Positions 1 through 5,983 of a stretch of 9,943 nt of DNA are shown here, piece after piece. The notes below the pieces were generated by a model, which was given only the letters and a program-made list of their open reading frames with translations, was not told the origin of the DNA and did no database searches. The position numbers and the translations under genes were made by a program. Positions within the stretch are counted from its first letter, which is position 1. Every line of letters begins with the position of its first letter. Source of the DNA: Methanomassiliicoccus sp. (lineage in GTDB: Archaea > Thermoplasmatota > Thermoplasmata > Methanomassiliicoccales > JACIVX01); contig DYTM01000036.1 of assembly GCA_020725985.1 (NCBI GenBank), positions 1-9,943 on the forward strand. The letters are read 5' to 3'.

Positions 1-696
1 ACGAGGGGAAGGAAATCCGCCGAGTACGTCTATTTCCCCGGCTGCGTCGCCGTGTCGAGGCGGCCGAAGCTCCTCGACGCGACGACTGAGATCCTCGACG
101 CCTTGGGCGTCGACTACGAGATTCCGGAGGACCTGGTCTGCTGCGGGAGCGTTCTGAAGAGGACGGGTCACGACCCGGCTTTCCTGATGGAGCGGAACAG
201 ACAGGTCATCGGAGGAAGGAAGGTGATCGCCTCCTGCGCCGGTTGCTATTCCACACTCGCCAGGGATTACGGGGATATCGCCGTCGTATACATCTCCCAG
301 TTCCTCAAGGACCGGATCGGAGGGCTCAAGTTGGGTTCGGTCGGTGCGAAAATAGTCTATCACGATCCATGTCATCTCGGAAGGAAGATGGGCGTGTATG
401 ATGAACCCCGTGCTATCGTCTCAGCCGTTCCCGGCGTGTCCTTGATCGAGTTCAGAACATTCAAAGAGAAGGCGGTCTGCTGCGGGGGCGGCGGGGGGGT
501 GAGGTCCGGCATGAAGGAACTCGCTGTGAAACTCGGCTCGGAAAGGATGAGGGAGGCAATGGAGGCGGGAGCGGAGCTCGTCGTCACCTCCTGCCCGTTC
601 TGCGAGCTCAACCTGGAGGAGAACGGAGCGGTGCCGGTGATGGATGTGGTGCAGTTGCTAGCCAAGTCAATGAAGGAGGCCTCGGATGCTGGTTGA
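1..696 (+). CDS. HdrD-like CCG-domain iron-sulfur oxidoreductase, 3' part (5' end outside window)
   Basis: The open frame runs from base 1 to the TGA at 694-696. A GTG at 52 is not the real start, because the codons before it encode the first conserved motif, YFPGCVA. Two CCG (cysteine-rich) domains are visible. The first has Cys in FPGC (residue 15 from the window edge), then LVCCGS and CAGCY. The second has HDPCHLG, VCCGGGG and SCPFC. In HdrB, HdrD, GlpC and GlcF families such paired domains bind iron-sulfur clusters; in HdrB/HdrD they hold noncubane [4Fe-4S] clusters for disulfide or thiol redox chemistry. HdrD and GlcF proteins usually carry a ferredoxin domain before the CCG pair, and any such domain here would lie upstream of the window. 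The gene overlaps the next one, hdrC-like, by 11 nt, which suggests translational coupling in one operon. The CCG pair is certain; the substrate, and the choice among HdrD, GlcF or LutA type, is not. Confidence 0.85.
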   Translation, partial: TRGRKSAEYVYFPGCVAVSRRPKLLDATTEILDALGVDYEIPEDLVCCGSVLKRTGHDPAFLMERNRQVIGGRKVIASCAGCYSTLARDYGDIAVVYISQFLKDRIGGLKLGSVGAKIVYHDPCHLGRKMGVYDEPRAIVSAVPGVSLIEFRTFKEKAVCCGGGGGVRSGMKELAVKLGSERMREAMEAGAELVVTSCPFCELNLEENGAVPVMDVVQLLAKSMKEASDAG

Positions 697-1168
697 CCTT
701 CCCCAGATAGTCAAGGACTTCGACCTCAAGAAGTGCATGCAGTGCGGGAAGTGCACTGCCTCCTGCCCGGCCGGGCTCGAGTCGAACCTCCGGACGAGGA
801 TGATCATCTATCTTGCCAAATCGGGCATGGACGTTCTGGACATGAAGGAACTCTGGGGGTGCACGACCTGCTACACCTGCCAGGAGAGGTGCCCGAAGGG
901 GGTGAAGGTGACCGACGCCATCATCCTCCTGCGGAACCTGGCTGTTCGGCGCGGCAACTTCCCGCGAATCCACAAAACAGCGATCAACGCGATCCGGGAA
1001 ACCTCCAATGGCTTCCCGCTCACCCCTGAGGTGTCAAAAATCAGGTCTCTTCTAGGTCTGCCTATTGAGCCTCGGGACGTCGCCCACATCAAGGAGGAGT
1101 TGGAAGCGTTCACCAGACTGATCGAATCGCTCGAGCTCCTGCGGTCCATCAAGGAGGCGGAGAAATGA
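686..1168 (+). CDS. hdrC: HdrC-like ferredoxin subunit of a heterodisulfide-reductase-type complex
   Basis: This 160-aa protein has two classical [4Fe-4S] motifs. They are CMQCGKCTASCP (Cys 17, 20, 23, 27) and CTTCYTCQERCP (Cys 59, 62, 65, 69), each C-x2-C-x2-C-x3-C-P. The spacing and length fit HdrC, which wires electrons between the flavin subunit HdrA and the catalytic HdrB. The helical C-terminal half, with LRNLAVRRGN followed by a charged tail, is also HdrC-like. The ATG at 686 has a strong AAGGAGG at 673-679. The start lies inside the 3' end of the upstream CCG gene (11-nt overlap), and the stop overlaps the next ATG as ATGA (1165-1168), so the genes are tightly coupled. Because no hdrA is adjacent, the physiological partner is unknown; it may be the HdrD-like protein or a distant HdrA. 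Confidence 0.88.
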   Translation: MLVDLPQIVKDFDLKKCMQCGKCTASCPAGLESNLRTRMIIYLAKSGMDVLDMKELWGCTTCYTCQERCPKGVKVTDAIILLRNLAVRRGNFPRIHKTAINAIRETSNGFPLTPEVSKIRSLLGLPIEPRDVAHIKEELEAFTRLIESLELLRSIKEAEK

Positions 1169-2051
1169 GGTACTCCCTCTTCCCCGGGTGCATCGCCAAG
1201 AACATGTATCCCTCGATCGAGAAGTCGACTGGAATCGTGTTCAGGGAGCTCGGCCTCGATTTCTTCGAAGACCCCTACACATGCTGCCCCGCCCCGGGCG
1301 TCATCAGGAGCTACGATTTCGATTCATGGCTCGTCATAGCGGCGCGGAACATCGCCGTCGCCGAAGGAAGGGATGCCGCCGTTCTAACAATATGCAACGG
1401 CTGCTACGGCACCCTGAGCGCCGCGGACCGATACCTGAAGGAGAATCCTTCGGCCGCGAGGATGGTGAATGAGAAGCTCGGGGCCATCGGAATGAGGTAC
1501 CGGGGAAACAGTCAGGTCGTCCACTTCGTCGACGTGCTTAAGGATATGGTTCCAACGATCGAGGAGAAGGCGAAGGTGGAGCTCGATCTCAGGGTCGCCA
1601 TCCACTACGCCACTATCTGAAGCCTTCGAGCCATTCCGGGGTGAATCCCGAAAGCCCGGAGGTGCTCGAGCGGATCGTGAGAAGCCTGGGATGCGAGAGC
1701 ATCGAATTCCCCGAGAAGCTGAGTTGCTGTGGGGCCGGGGGAGGTGTCTGGAGCGGTGACGAGGCGATCTCGCTCGGCATTCTTGACAGGAAGCTCCGGT
1801 TCGTCAAGGAGGCCGGGGCGGACTGCCTCCTCGACATCTGCCCTTTCTGTCACCTTCAGCTCGATCAGGGGCAGAAGAGGCTGAAGACGCGGTACGATAT
1901 CCCGGTCCTCCATCTCAACCAGCTCATCGGACTTTCCTTGGGAATCAAGGACAAAATCCTCGGCGTACACACCCACATGGTCTCGACGCGGGACATCGCC
2001 AGGAAAGCGAAGAAGGCAAGGAGAGATCTCAGTGCCGGAGAGGTTGAATAG
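1165..2051 (+). pseudogene. hdrB: HdrB-like CCG protein, frameshifted at the second-domain GCH motif
   Basis: Frame 1 (1165-1620) encodes an HdrB first domain, with FPGC (Cys 9), TCCPAPG (Cys 40, 41) and CNGC (Cys 77, 80). It continues to IHY and then meets TGA at 1618-1620. The rest of HdrB continues in another frame from 1611 as HYLKPS, then LSCCGAGGG and CPFC, ending with TAG at 2049-2051. The family motif at the join is HYGCHxL(K/R)P. Only GC (1609-1610) remains where GGCTGC would be expected, so 4 nt appear to be missing, including the codon of a conserved cluster-ligand Cys. Apart from this join the protein would be complete, about 295 aa with a basic C-terminal extension. AAGGAGG at 1151-1157 precedes the ATG. 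The downstream part could start at GTG 1641 but would lack half the protein. It is either a recent pseudogene or a base-call or assembly error; I see no slippery site supporting programmed frameshifting. Confidence 0.85.
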
Positions 2052-2096
2052 CGCGTCCCGAGGTCATTCGGAGAAAAGGTAGAAACCGGAAGGGGT

Positions 2097-2594
2097 TTAG
2101 TCGTTCCAGACCAGAGCGAGGATGCCGCCGATGAGGCCCAAAATCATCCCGACAACGAATCCCCCGCCGATGACTATGCTCAGCAGGGAGAAGACGAGGA
2201 TGATGGCGCCCCAGGTGATGTGATCCCCCGGGCTCTGGCTGAGTTTTATCGCCCCGAGCAGAACCGCCAACCCGAAAACGAGGCCCAGGATTACCAGGGG
2301 TATTCCGATCGGTATGAAGAAGACCAGCAGAAACGCCCCGCCGATCGCCACAAGCAAGCCGTTGATGAGAATCAGGACGCCTGCGACGATCGACAGAACG
2401 ATTGCGGCGTCTGGCCTTGATTCCCGGCGGTAGCCTTCCCACGCGTACTGCGGCTGGGGCGGGGGAGCCGGCTGGTACTGCTGGGCCGGCGGAGGGGCAT
2501 ATGCCTGGACATGCGTCCCGCACTTCGGGCAGTATCGAGCGGAGATGTCCATTCTCTCTCCGCAATACGGGCAGAATTTCGTCCCGTTGGTCAT
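2097..2594 (-). CDS. Zinc-ribbon protein with proline-rich linker and four membrane segments
   Basis: The 165-aa product starts with one zinc ribbon, CPYC and CPKC (Cys 8, 11, 22, 25). A Pro/Gln/Tyr-rich flexible linker follows (about residues 33-50), then a short charged stretch, then four hydrophobic segments (about 63-87, 91-117, 126-143 and 145-162) rich in Gly, Ile, Leu and Val. Proteins with an N-terminal zinc ribbon joined to small transmembrane bundles are common conserved hypotheticals in archaea; no enzymatic motif is visible. The ATG at 2594 is preceded by GGTGGA on the minus strand, and an AT-rich TATA-like box lies about 37 nt upstream. The gene is convergent with the broken hdrB (45-nt gap) and lies between the two hdrCB pairs on the opposite strand, so it is probably not co-transcribed with them. 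Function unknown; a membrane-associated regulatory or scaffolding role is only a guess. Confidence 0.8.
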   Translation of the reverse strand: MTNGTKFCPYCGERMDISARYCPKCGTHVQAYAPPPAQQYQPAPPPQPQYAWEGYRRESRPDAAIVLSIVAGVLILINGLLVAIGGAFLLVFFIPIGIPLVILGLVFGLAVLLGAIKLSQSPGDHITWGAIILVFSLLSIVIGGGFVVGMILGLIGGILALVWND

Positions 2595-2627
2595 AGTTCC
2601 ACCGGCACGCTAGATAAACCCCCTCCC

Positions 2628-2635
2628 TAAATACT
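2628..2635 (-). promoter_or_regulatory. TATA-like box for the zinc-ribbon membrane protein
   Basis: On the minus strand this reads AGTATTTA, centred about 37 nt before the ATG at 2594. That would put transcription start roughly 10 nt before the start codon, with GGTGGA as a weak ribosome binding site. The 93-nt gap (2595-2687) holds no other obvious element. Confidence 0.4.
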
Positions 2636-2687
2636 TTCCGAAGGTCGCAGATGAAGGCGAGACGGGAAGCGACATGGAATCGGAGGA

Positions 2688-2873
2688 TCACTCTTCGTTC
2701 CCTATTCTGATCACACCCTGGTCCCGGAGCTTCTTCTTCATGTGACCGCCGGGGCCTCCCCTTTCGAGCCTGGCCTTCTCGATGCACTCCTCGTCGTCGC
2801 ACACGAAGGCCGCAAACAGGAAGTGCCTAGCCGGCTTCCCGCAGAACTGGCATCTCTCCTTCTCGATCTCCAT
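2688..2873 (-). CDS. Small CxxC zinc-binding protein (61 aa), unknown function
   Basis: From the ATG at 2873 the product is 61 aa. It begins MEIEKERCQFCG and has a second cysteine pair, CDDEEC, after an aromatic/hydrophobic stretch (RHFLFAAFV). The rest is highly charged, with a KKK-rich segment near the C terminus. The C-x2-C ... C-x4-C pattern suggests a single zinc site, treble-clef-like, but I do not recognise a family. The frame stays open upstream to 3038. An alternative ATG at 2915 would give 75 aa and has GGAGG directly abutting it, which is too close to work well. I chose 2873 because the upstream residues look non-conserved and overlap the promoter of the divergent hdrC gene. Neither start has a convincing ribosome binding site. 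The gene lies between the two hdrCB pairs, divergent from the second. Confidence 0.55.
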   Translation of the reverse strand: MEIEKERCQFCGKPARHFLFAAFVCDDEECIEKARLERGGPGGHMKKKLRDQGVIRIGNEE

Positions 2874-2957
2874 TGTCGATCTACATCGGACCGGCGGGAC
2901 TTGAGCGTTGTGCATCCTCCACTTGCGAAAGGTGATGTGTTCCGCAAAAGGAAAACG

Positions 2958-2965
2958 GTATAAGG
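2958..2965 (+). promoter_or_regulatory. TATA box of the second hdrCB operon
   Basis: GTATAAGG follows a purine-rich stretch (AAAAGGAAAACG) that could serve as a BRE. Transcription would start near 2985, about 18 nt before the ATG at 3004. On the other strand the same motif reads CCTTATAC and could serve the divergent small CxxC gene. Confidence 0.5.
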
Positions 2966-3003
2966 CAACGGCGTCATCAGCCTCTCTCGTGAAGATCTCC
3001 CTC

Positions 3004-3483
3004 ATGGATTCCTCCCTTCCAGTTGTTCTCGCGGGCATGGGTCATCGGATCGATCTCTGGAAGTGCCATCAATGCGGCCAGTGTTCTTCGGTCTGTCAAA
3101 GCCAGGCTCACCGAGGGATACGACCGAGGGAGACGATCGAGAGGGCGATGGTCGGCGCCATCGATCTCTCCGTCGAGAAGTCGATATGGGCCTGCATGAT
3201 GTGTCAGGGCTGCACCGAGCGCTGCCAGCTCGGCGCCGACCCCTCCCTGGTCATCACCGTCCTCAGGAACATCGCCGCCGAGAAGGGCAACCGACCGCAA
3301 CTCTATGCGGAGGAGGCGAAGCTCTTCATCGACACAGGACTCTCCTTCCCGAGGACCGGTCTGACGAGAAAATTGAGGAAGGAGATGGGCCTCGACGATG
3401 TGGAGGTGTCAGAGGAGGTCGTCGGTGAGATCAGACACATCGTGAGGAGGACGGGGCTGGGGAGGCTCGGGTTTGAAGGATGA
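3004..3483 (+). CDS. hdrC: HdrC-like ferredoxin subunit, second paralogue
   Basis: From the ATG at 3004 the product is 159 aa, matching the 160 aa of the upstream paralogue. Two [4Fe-4S] motifs are intact: CHQCGQCSSVC (Cys 21, 24, 27, 31) and CMMCQGCTERC (Cys 64, 67, 70, 74). In both, the Pro that usually follows the last Cys is replaced by Gln. The middle part, VLRNIAAEKGN, aligns with LRNLAVRRGN of the first copy, but overall similarity looks low (about 30% by eye), so this is an old paralogue and not a fresh duplicate. The frame is open back to 2908, but that region overlaps the TATA box and the divergent gene. An internal ATG at 3037 (MGHRIDLWKC) is a less likely start. The 3' end overlaps hdrB by 11 nt. 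Expected role: electron relay to the HdrB-like partner. Confidence 0.87.
   Translation: MDSSLPVVLAGMGHRIDLWKCHQCGQCSSVCQSQAHRGIRPRETIERAMVGAIDLSVEKSIWACMMCQGCTERCQLGADPSLVITVLRNIAAEKGNRPQLYAEEAKLFIDTGLSFPRTGLTRKLRKEMGLDDVEVSEEVVGEIRHIVRRTGLGRLGFEG
3461..3465 (+). promoter_or_regulatory. Ribosome binding site deciding a TTG start
   Basis: GGAGG lies 7 nt before the TTG at 3473 and is preceded by GGG. It supports TTG as the start of the second hdrB, because no in-frame ATG or GTG exists before the conserved FRGC motif. Confidence 0.7.
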
Positions 3484-4300
3484 GTACTACCTCTTCAGGG
3501 GTTGCCTCATTCCGACCAGACTACCTTTCCTGGAGCGTTCCTCCCTCCTCGTCCTCGACAGATTGGGAATCGCGCACACCCCCCTTCCCGGCGCAACCTG
3601 CTGCGTCGAACCGATCGGGCTCCGGTCCTTGGCGCTTGACACCTGGCTTGTTGTCGCCGCGAGGATGCTCTCGATCGCAGAGGAGGAAGGCAGGGACGTA
3701 CTCACGCTCTGCAACGGCTGCTACGTGTCGCTGAAGGAGGCGAGGCATCTCCTTCAATCCCGAGAAGAGAGGGAGAAGGTCAACGCCGTTCTGGCGGAAA
3801 TAGGACGGGAGTACAGGGGGAAGGCGGACATCGAACACCTCGCCGGCCTGGTCAGGCGCAAGGGTAGCGAGATCCAATCCCTGACGGTCGCTCCGTTAGA
3901 CAAGCTCAGGATCGCCCCGCATTCCGGATGTCATATGCTCAGGCCGAGCAGTGTGACCGCGATCGACGCGAGCTTCTCCCCCCATGTTCTGACCGACGCG
4001 GCGCGGTGGGTCGGCGCGGACGCGGTCGTGGAGGAGGAATGGCCGAAGTGCTGCGGAGGTGGCGTGACTGGCGTCGACGATCGGCTTTCCTCGGACATCC
4101 TTGACGATTCTATTCGGGAATTCAGGGCTGCGGGCGCGAACTGCATCCTCACCCCCTGCCCCTTCTGCTTCGTCCAGTTCGACATCCGGCAGAAGCAGGG
4201 TATCCCGGTGCTCTTTCTTGCAGAAATGCTCGCCCTCGCGTTCGGGGCGTCACCTGAAGAGATCGGATTGAGGTATCACAGGACGAAGGTAGAGATCTAG
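3473..4300 (+). CDS. hdrB: HdrB-like CCG protein, intact second copy
   Basis: This 275-aa protein has both CCG domains complete. Domain 1 has Cys 11 (FRGC), Cys 43-44 (TCCVEP) and Cys 80 and 83 (CNGC). Domain 2 has Cys 153 (SGCHMLRPS), Cys 193-194 (KCCGGG) and Cys 229 and 232 (CPFC). In methanogen HdrB these ligate two noncubane [4Fe-4S] clusters that reduce the CoM-S-S-CoB disulfide; in non-methanogens homologues act on other disulfide or thiol carriers. The length fits HdrB (about 290 aa). Translation starts at TTG 3473, inside the end of hdrC (11-nt overlap), with a good GGAGG. The first motif is FRGC where FPGC is usual. The stop TAG at 4298-4300 interlocks with the stop of convergent nadC. 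Because the first hdrB is broken, this copy may be the functional one, though it may serve a different partner. Confidence 0.9.
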   Translation: MKDEYYLFRGCLIPTRLPFLERSSLLVLDRLGIAHTPLPGATCCVEPIGLRSLALDTWLVVAARMLSIAEEEGRDVLTLCNGCYVSLKEARHLLQSREEREKVNAVLAEIGREYRGKADIEHLAGLVRRKGSEIQSLTVAPLDKLRIAPHSGCHMLRPSSVTAIDASFSPHVLTDAARWVGADAVVEEEWPKCCGGGVTGVDDRLSSDILDDSIREFRAAGANCILTPCPFCFVQFDIRQKQGIPVLFLAEMLALAFGASPEEIGLRYHRTKVEI

Positions 4301-5133
4301 CCGCTCTCCGGCGTCTTGACGCTCGTCACCTCGAGGCTGAACTGGATCGCCTTCGCGGAGTGGGTTATCCAACCAAGCGAAAGGATGTCGGCGTGTTTTG
4401 CGTACCTCGGCGCCGCTTCGGGCGTCAGGCCTCCGGAGACCTCCACCAGGATGTGATCGTTGAGCTTCTTCACAGCGAGGGAGGCGCCCTCCACCTTCTC
4501 CGGCGGCATGTTGTCCAGCATGACGATATCCGCCCCTGCCTTCGCCGCCTCGACCGCCTGCTCGACCGTCTCCACCTCGATCTCTATCTTCTTCGTGAAG
4601 GAGACGCTCTTTGCTTTCGATACAGCCTGGGTGATGCTTCCCACGACCCGCAGGTGATTGTCCTTGATGAGTATCGCGTCGTCCAATCTGTACCTGTGCG
4701 GGTCCCCACCCCCCATGACGACGGCCTTCTTTTCGAAGGCCCTGAATCCGGGCGTCGTCTTCCTCGTCGCGGCGACCTTGACGTTCGGATTGAACTTCCT
4801 GCATTCCTTCAGAATCAAGTTCGTCGCGGTCGCGATGCCGCTCATCCTCATGAGGAAGTTAAGAGCGAGTCTCTCACCGAGAAGTATCTTCTTCAGCGGA
4901 CCTTCGAGTACGAGGACGTCCTCACCTTTCGTGACCCTCTCCCCGTCCCTCGCCATCGGGAAGGTGTTCACACTGAGTTCCTTGAAAATCTCGGTCGCTT
5001 CTTCGAGCCCGGCGAGGATGCCCTCCTCGTTCGAGACGATTCTGGCGCTCCCCACCTCGTCCTTCACGAGAATATCGCTGGTGATGTCGCCGAACCCCAC
5101 GTCCTCCCGAAGGTACTCCTCCATCCTGCTCAT
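4297..5133 (-). CDS. nadC: Nicotinate-nucleotide pyrophosphorylase (quinolinate phosphoribosyltransferase)
   Basis: NadC converts quinolinate and PRPP to nicotinate mononucleotide, CO2 and PPi (EC 2.4.2.19) in de novo NAD synthesis in the cytoplasm. The 278-aa length is typical. Family motifs run in order: REDVGFGDITSD (9-20), ERLALNFLMRMSGIAT (87-102), ATRKTTPG (122-129) with Arg124 and Lys125, MGGGDPHRYRLDDAILIKDNH (from 140) with His146, Arg147 and Lys157, the acidic EIEVE (184-188), MLDNM (205-209), and EVSGGL (231-236). The usual SVGALTHS motif appears as SLGWITHS (252-259), a mild variation. The ATG at 5133 lies about 2 nt from the start site predicted by its TATA box, so the mRNA is probably leaderless. 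A second ATG three codons in is less likely. nadA and nadB are not beside it. It converges on hdrB with a 4-nt overlap. Confidence 0.96.
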   Translation of the reverse strand: MSRMEEYLREDVGFGDITSDILVKDEVGSARIVSNEEGILAGLEEATEIFKELSVNTFPMARDGERVTKGEDVLVLEGPLKKILLGERLALNFLMRMSGIATATNLILKECRKFNPNVKVAATRKTTPGFRAFEKKAVVMGGGDPHRYRLDDAILIKDNHLRVVGSITQAVSKAKSVSFTKKIEIEVETVEQAVEAAKAGADIVMLDNMPPEKVEGASLAVKKLNDHILVEVSGGLTPEAAPRYAKHADILSLGWITHSAKAIQFSLEVTSVKTPESG

Positions 5134-5157
5134 CTTTCGTGAAATGAAGATTTGGCA

Positions 5158-5164
5158 ATATAAA
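5158..5164 (-). promoter_or_regulatory. TATA box of nadC (leaderless transcript predicted)
   Basis: The minus strand reads TTTATAT, centred 28 nt before the nadC ATG. Archaeal start sites fall about 25 nt downstream of the box centre, so RNA should begin at or within a few bases of the ATG. No Shine-Dalgarno motif precedes the ATG, consistent with a leaderless mRNA. Confidence 0.65.
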
Positions 5165-5254
5165 CCTATTCATAATCTGGCTATCGAAAAAAGAACTGCG
5201 GGAGAAGACCACTGGTCCGTATGAAATGCCTCGGCCGAGAGAGTCAGGTGCACT

Positions 5255-5263
5255 CTTAAATAA
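5255..5263 (+). promoter_or_regulatory. TATA-like box for the two-TM small protein
   Basis: CTTAAATAA lies about 38 nt before the ATG at 5297. Predicted start is near 5284, just before the GGAGG ribosome binding site at 5286-5290. The rest of the divergent nadC intergenic region (5134-5296) shows no other clear element. Confidence 0.5.
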
Positions 5264-5296
5264 TCGCTAGAGTCTCGGGACTAGAGGAGGTGTCGC

Positions 5297-5533
5297 ATGT
5301 CATCAATCGAAATGGACCCTAGGGGAACGCCAGGGTTTGGATGGAGGGTCGCCCTCTCGATCATAGTGGGCGTGGGCTGGCTTGCCTTTCTGATACTCTG
5401 GCTCTTCTTCTACGCGGGGGACTTCAACATCTATCAGAACATCGCCGTCTTCATCGTGTCCATACTCGTCCTCGGCGGGGTCATGGGAGCCGCATGGGCA
5501 TCCTGGGGTTTGAAGTACGGTAGGAAGTGGTGA
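5297..5533 (+). CDS. Small two-TM membrane protein, unknown function
   Basis: The 78-aa product has a short N-terminal tail containing DPRGTPG, two hydrophobic segments (about residues 18-39 and 46-68) joined by an acidic loop (AGDFNIYQN), and a basic C-terminus (KYGRKW). The positive-inside rule suggests that both ends face the cytoplasm. No catalytic motif is visible and I do not recognise the family. The start is supported by GAGGAGGTG at 5284-5292 before the ATG, plus a TATA-like box at the right distance. It is transcribed divergently from nadC and convergently with the dodecin gene, so it appears to be monocistronic. A GC hairpin and a T-rich run follow it. Confidence 0.75.
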   Translation: MSSIEMDPRGTPGFGWRVALSIIVGVGWLAFLILWLFFYAGDFNIYQNIAVFIVSILVLGGVMGAAWASWGLKYGRKW

Positions 5534-5540
5534 TCATCGT

Positions 5541-5555
5541 CCGGTGAAGCACCGG
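5541..5555 (+). terminator. Hairpin after the two-TM gene
   Basis: CCGGTG-AAG-CACCGG forms a perfect 6-bp stem with a 3-nt loop, 8 nt after the stop codon. No T-run follows directly, so it may stabilise the mRNA end, with actual termination at the T-rich tract downstream. Confidence 0.45.
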
Positions 5556-5604
5556 GGGAGGAAGGGAACCCTGGTATGGGGACTATCCTCCGCCGGTCAG
5601 CCGC

Positions 5605-5621
5605 TCTTTTCTTTCCTTTCC
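5605..5621 (+). terminator. Pyrimidine/T-rich tract, probable archaeal terminator
   Basis: TCTTTTCTTTCCTTTCC is a T-rich run in the short convergent gap between the two-TM gene and dodecin. Archaeal RNA polymerase commonly terminates at such T-rich tracts without needing a hairpin. Confidence 0.45.
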
Positions 5622-5631
5622 GAGACCTCTC

Positions 5632-5832
5632 TCAGCGCTCCACCTCGAAGTGGATCCTCAGGGTGATCCTGTACTCCGAGATCTTGGAACCATCGATTCT
5701 GCACTCGAACTCCCCGGCCTTCGCCCACTTCATTCCTCTGACCGTCTTCCCTGCGACGTCAACTGCGTTCTGGGCCGCCTTCGCGAAGCTCTCGTCCGAC
5801 ACGCCCACAATCTCGATCACCTTCAAGACCAT
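5632..5832 (-). CDS. Dodecin, flavin-binding small protein
   Basis: Dodecins are about 65-70-aa proteins that assemble as dodecamers and store or buffer flavins. This 66-aa product has the family layout: MVLKVIEIVGVSDESF (strand, then start of the helix), AAQNAVDVAGKTV (helix), MKWAKAGEFEC with the conserved Trp36, and the last two strands ISEYRITLRIHFEVE. The first strand and SDESF are strongly diagnostic. The start is the ATG at 5832, with GGAGGT 5 nt upstream; the longer frame to 5916 is rejected because the extension resembles no dodecin and spans the promoter. In the well-studied halobacterial protein, position 55 is Gln and touches the flavin ring. Here it is Arg55, which could change ligand preference. 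The gene is monocistronic, convergent with the two-TM gene and downstream of the ribonuclease gene in the same direction. Confidence 0.9.
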   Translation of the reverse strand: MVLKVIEIVGVSDESFAKAAQNAVDVAGKTVRGMKWAKAGEFECRIDGSKISEYRITLRIHFEVER

Positions 5833-5862
5833 CTCATACCTCCATGACGGTATTCCCTTCCG

Positions 5863-5874
5863 AATTACATAATT
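5863..5874 (-). promoter_or_regulatory. TATA-like element for dodecin
   Basis: The minus strand reads AATTATGTAATT, a near-palindromic AT-rich element centred about 36 nt before the dodecin ATG. This places the start site close to the GGAGGT ribosome binding site (5838-5843). Confidence 0.45.
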
Positions 5875-5959
5875 GTGGCGAGGGTTGAACCGGAACCATC
5901 GGCGAGCCTGATTCAACTCAGAGAAGGAATAGGATGCTGCCTTCCGACCCGGGTGAGAA

Positions 5960-5976
5960 AGCGTCCCCCGGGCGCT
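5960..5976 (-). terminator. Possible GC hairpin terminator after the beta-CASP ribonuclease gene
   Basis: On the minus strand AGCG and CGCT flank a CCC/GGG core and are followed by TTTCTC, about 8 nt after the stop at 5984. The loop is tight and one base is bulged, so this is a weak call. Confidence 0.3.
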
Positions 5977-5983
5977 CCGTAGT

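Noticed and set aside
52..54. GTG at 52 as start of the first gene
   Set aside because: The frame is open to base 1 and the preceding codons encode the conserved YFPGCVA motif, so the gene begins outside the window.
483..500. G-rich run as a regulatory G-quadruplex
   Set aside because: It encodes the conserved CCGGGGG segment of the CCG domain, so codon constraint explains it.
1600..1625. Programmed ribosomal frameshift in hdrB
   Set aside because: There is no slippery heptamer or clear downstream structure, and a -1 slip would still lack the conserved Cys.
1641..2051. Independent gene starting at GTG 1641
   Set aside because: It is the second CCG domain of HdrB; in-frame homology begins earlier at 1611, across the frameshift.
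4360..5142. 260-aa plus-strand frame opposite nadC (and a 275-aa one opposite the ribonuclease at 6422-7249)
   Set aside because: They are antisense shadows of strongly conserved genes, low in complexity and without domains, a known effect in GC-rich DNA.
5833..5916. N-terminal extension of dodecin to 94 aa
   Set aside because: GGAGGT and ATG 5832 give the standard dodecin length; the extension has no family similarity and spans the promoter.
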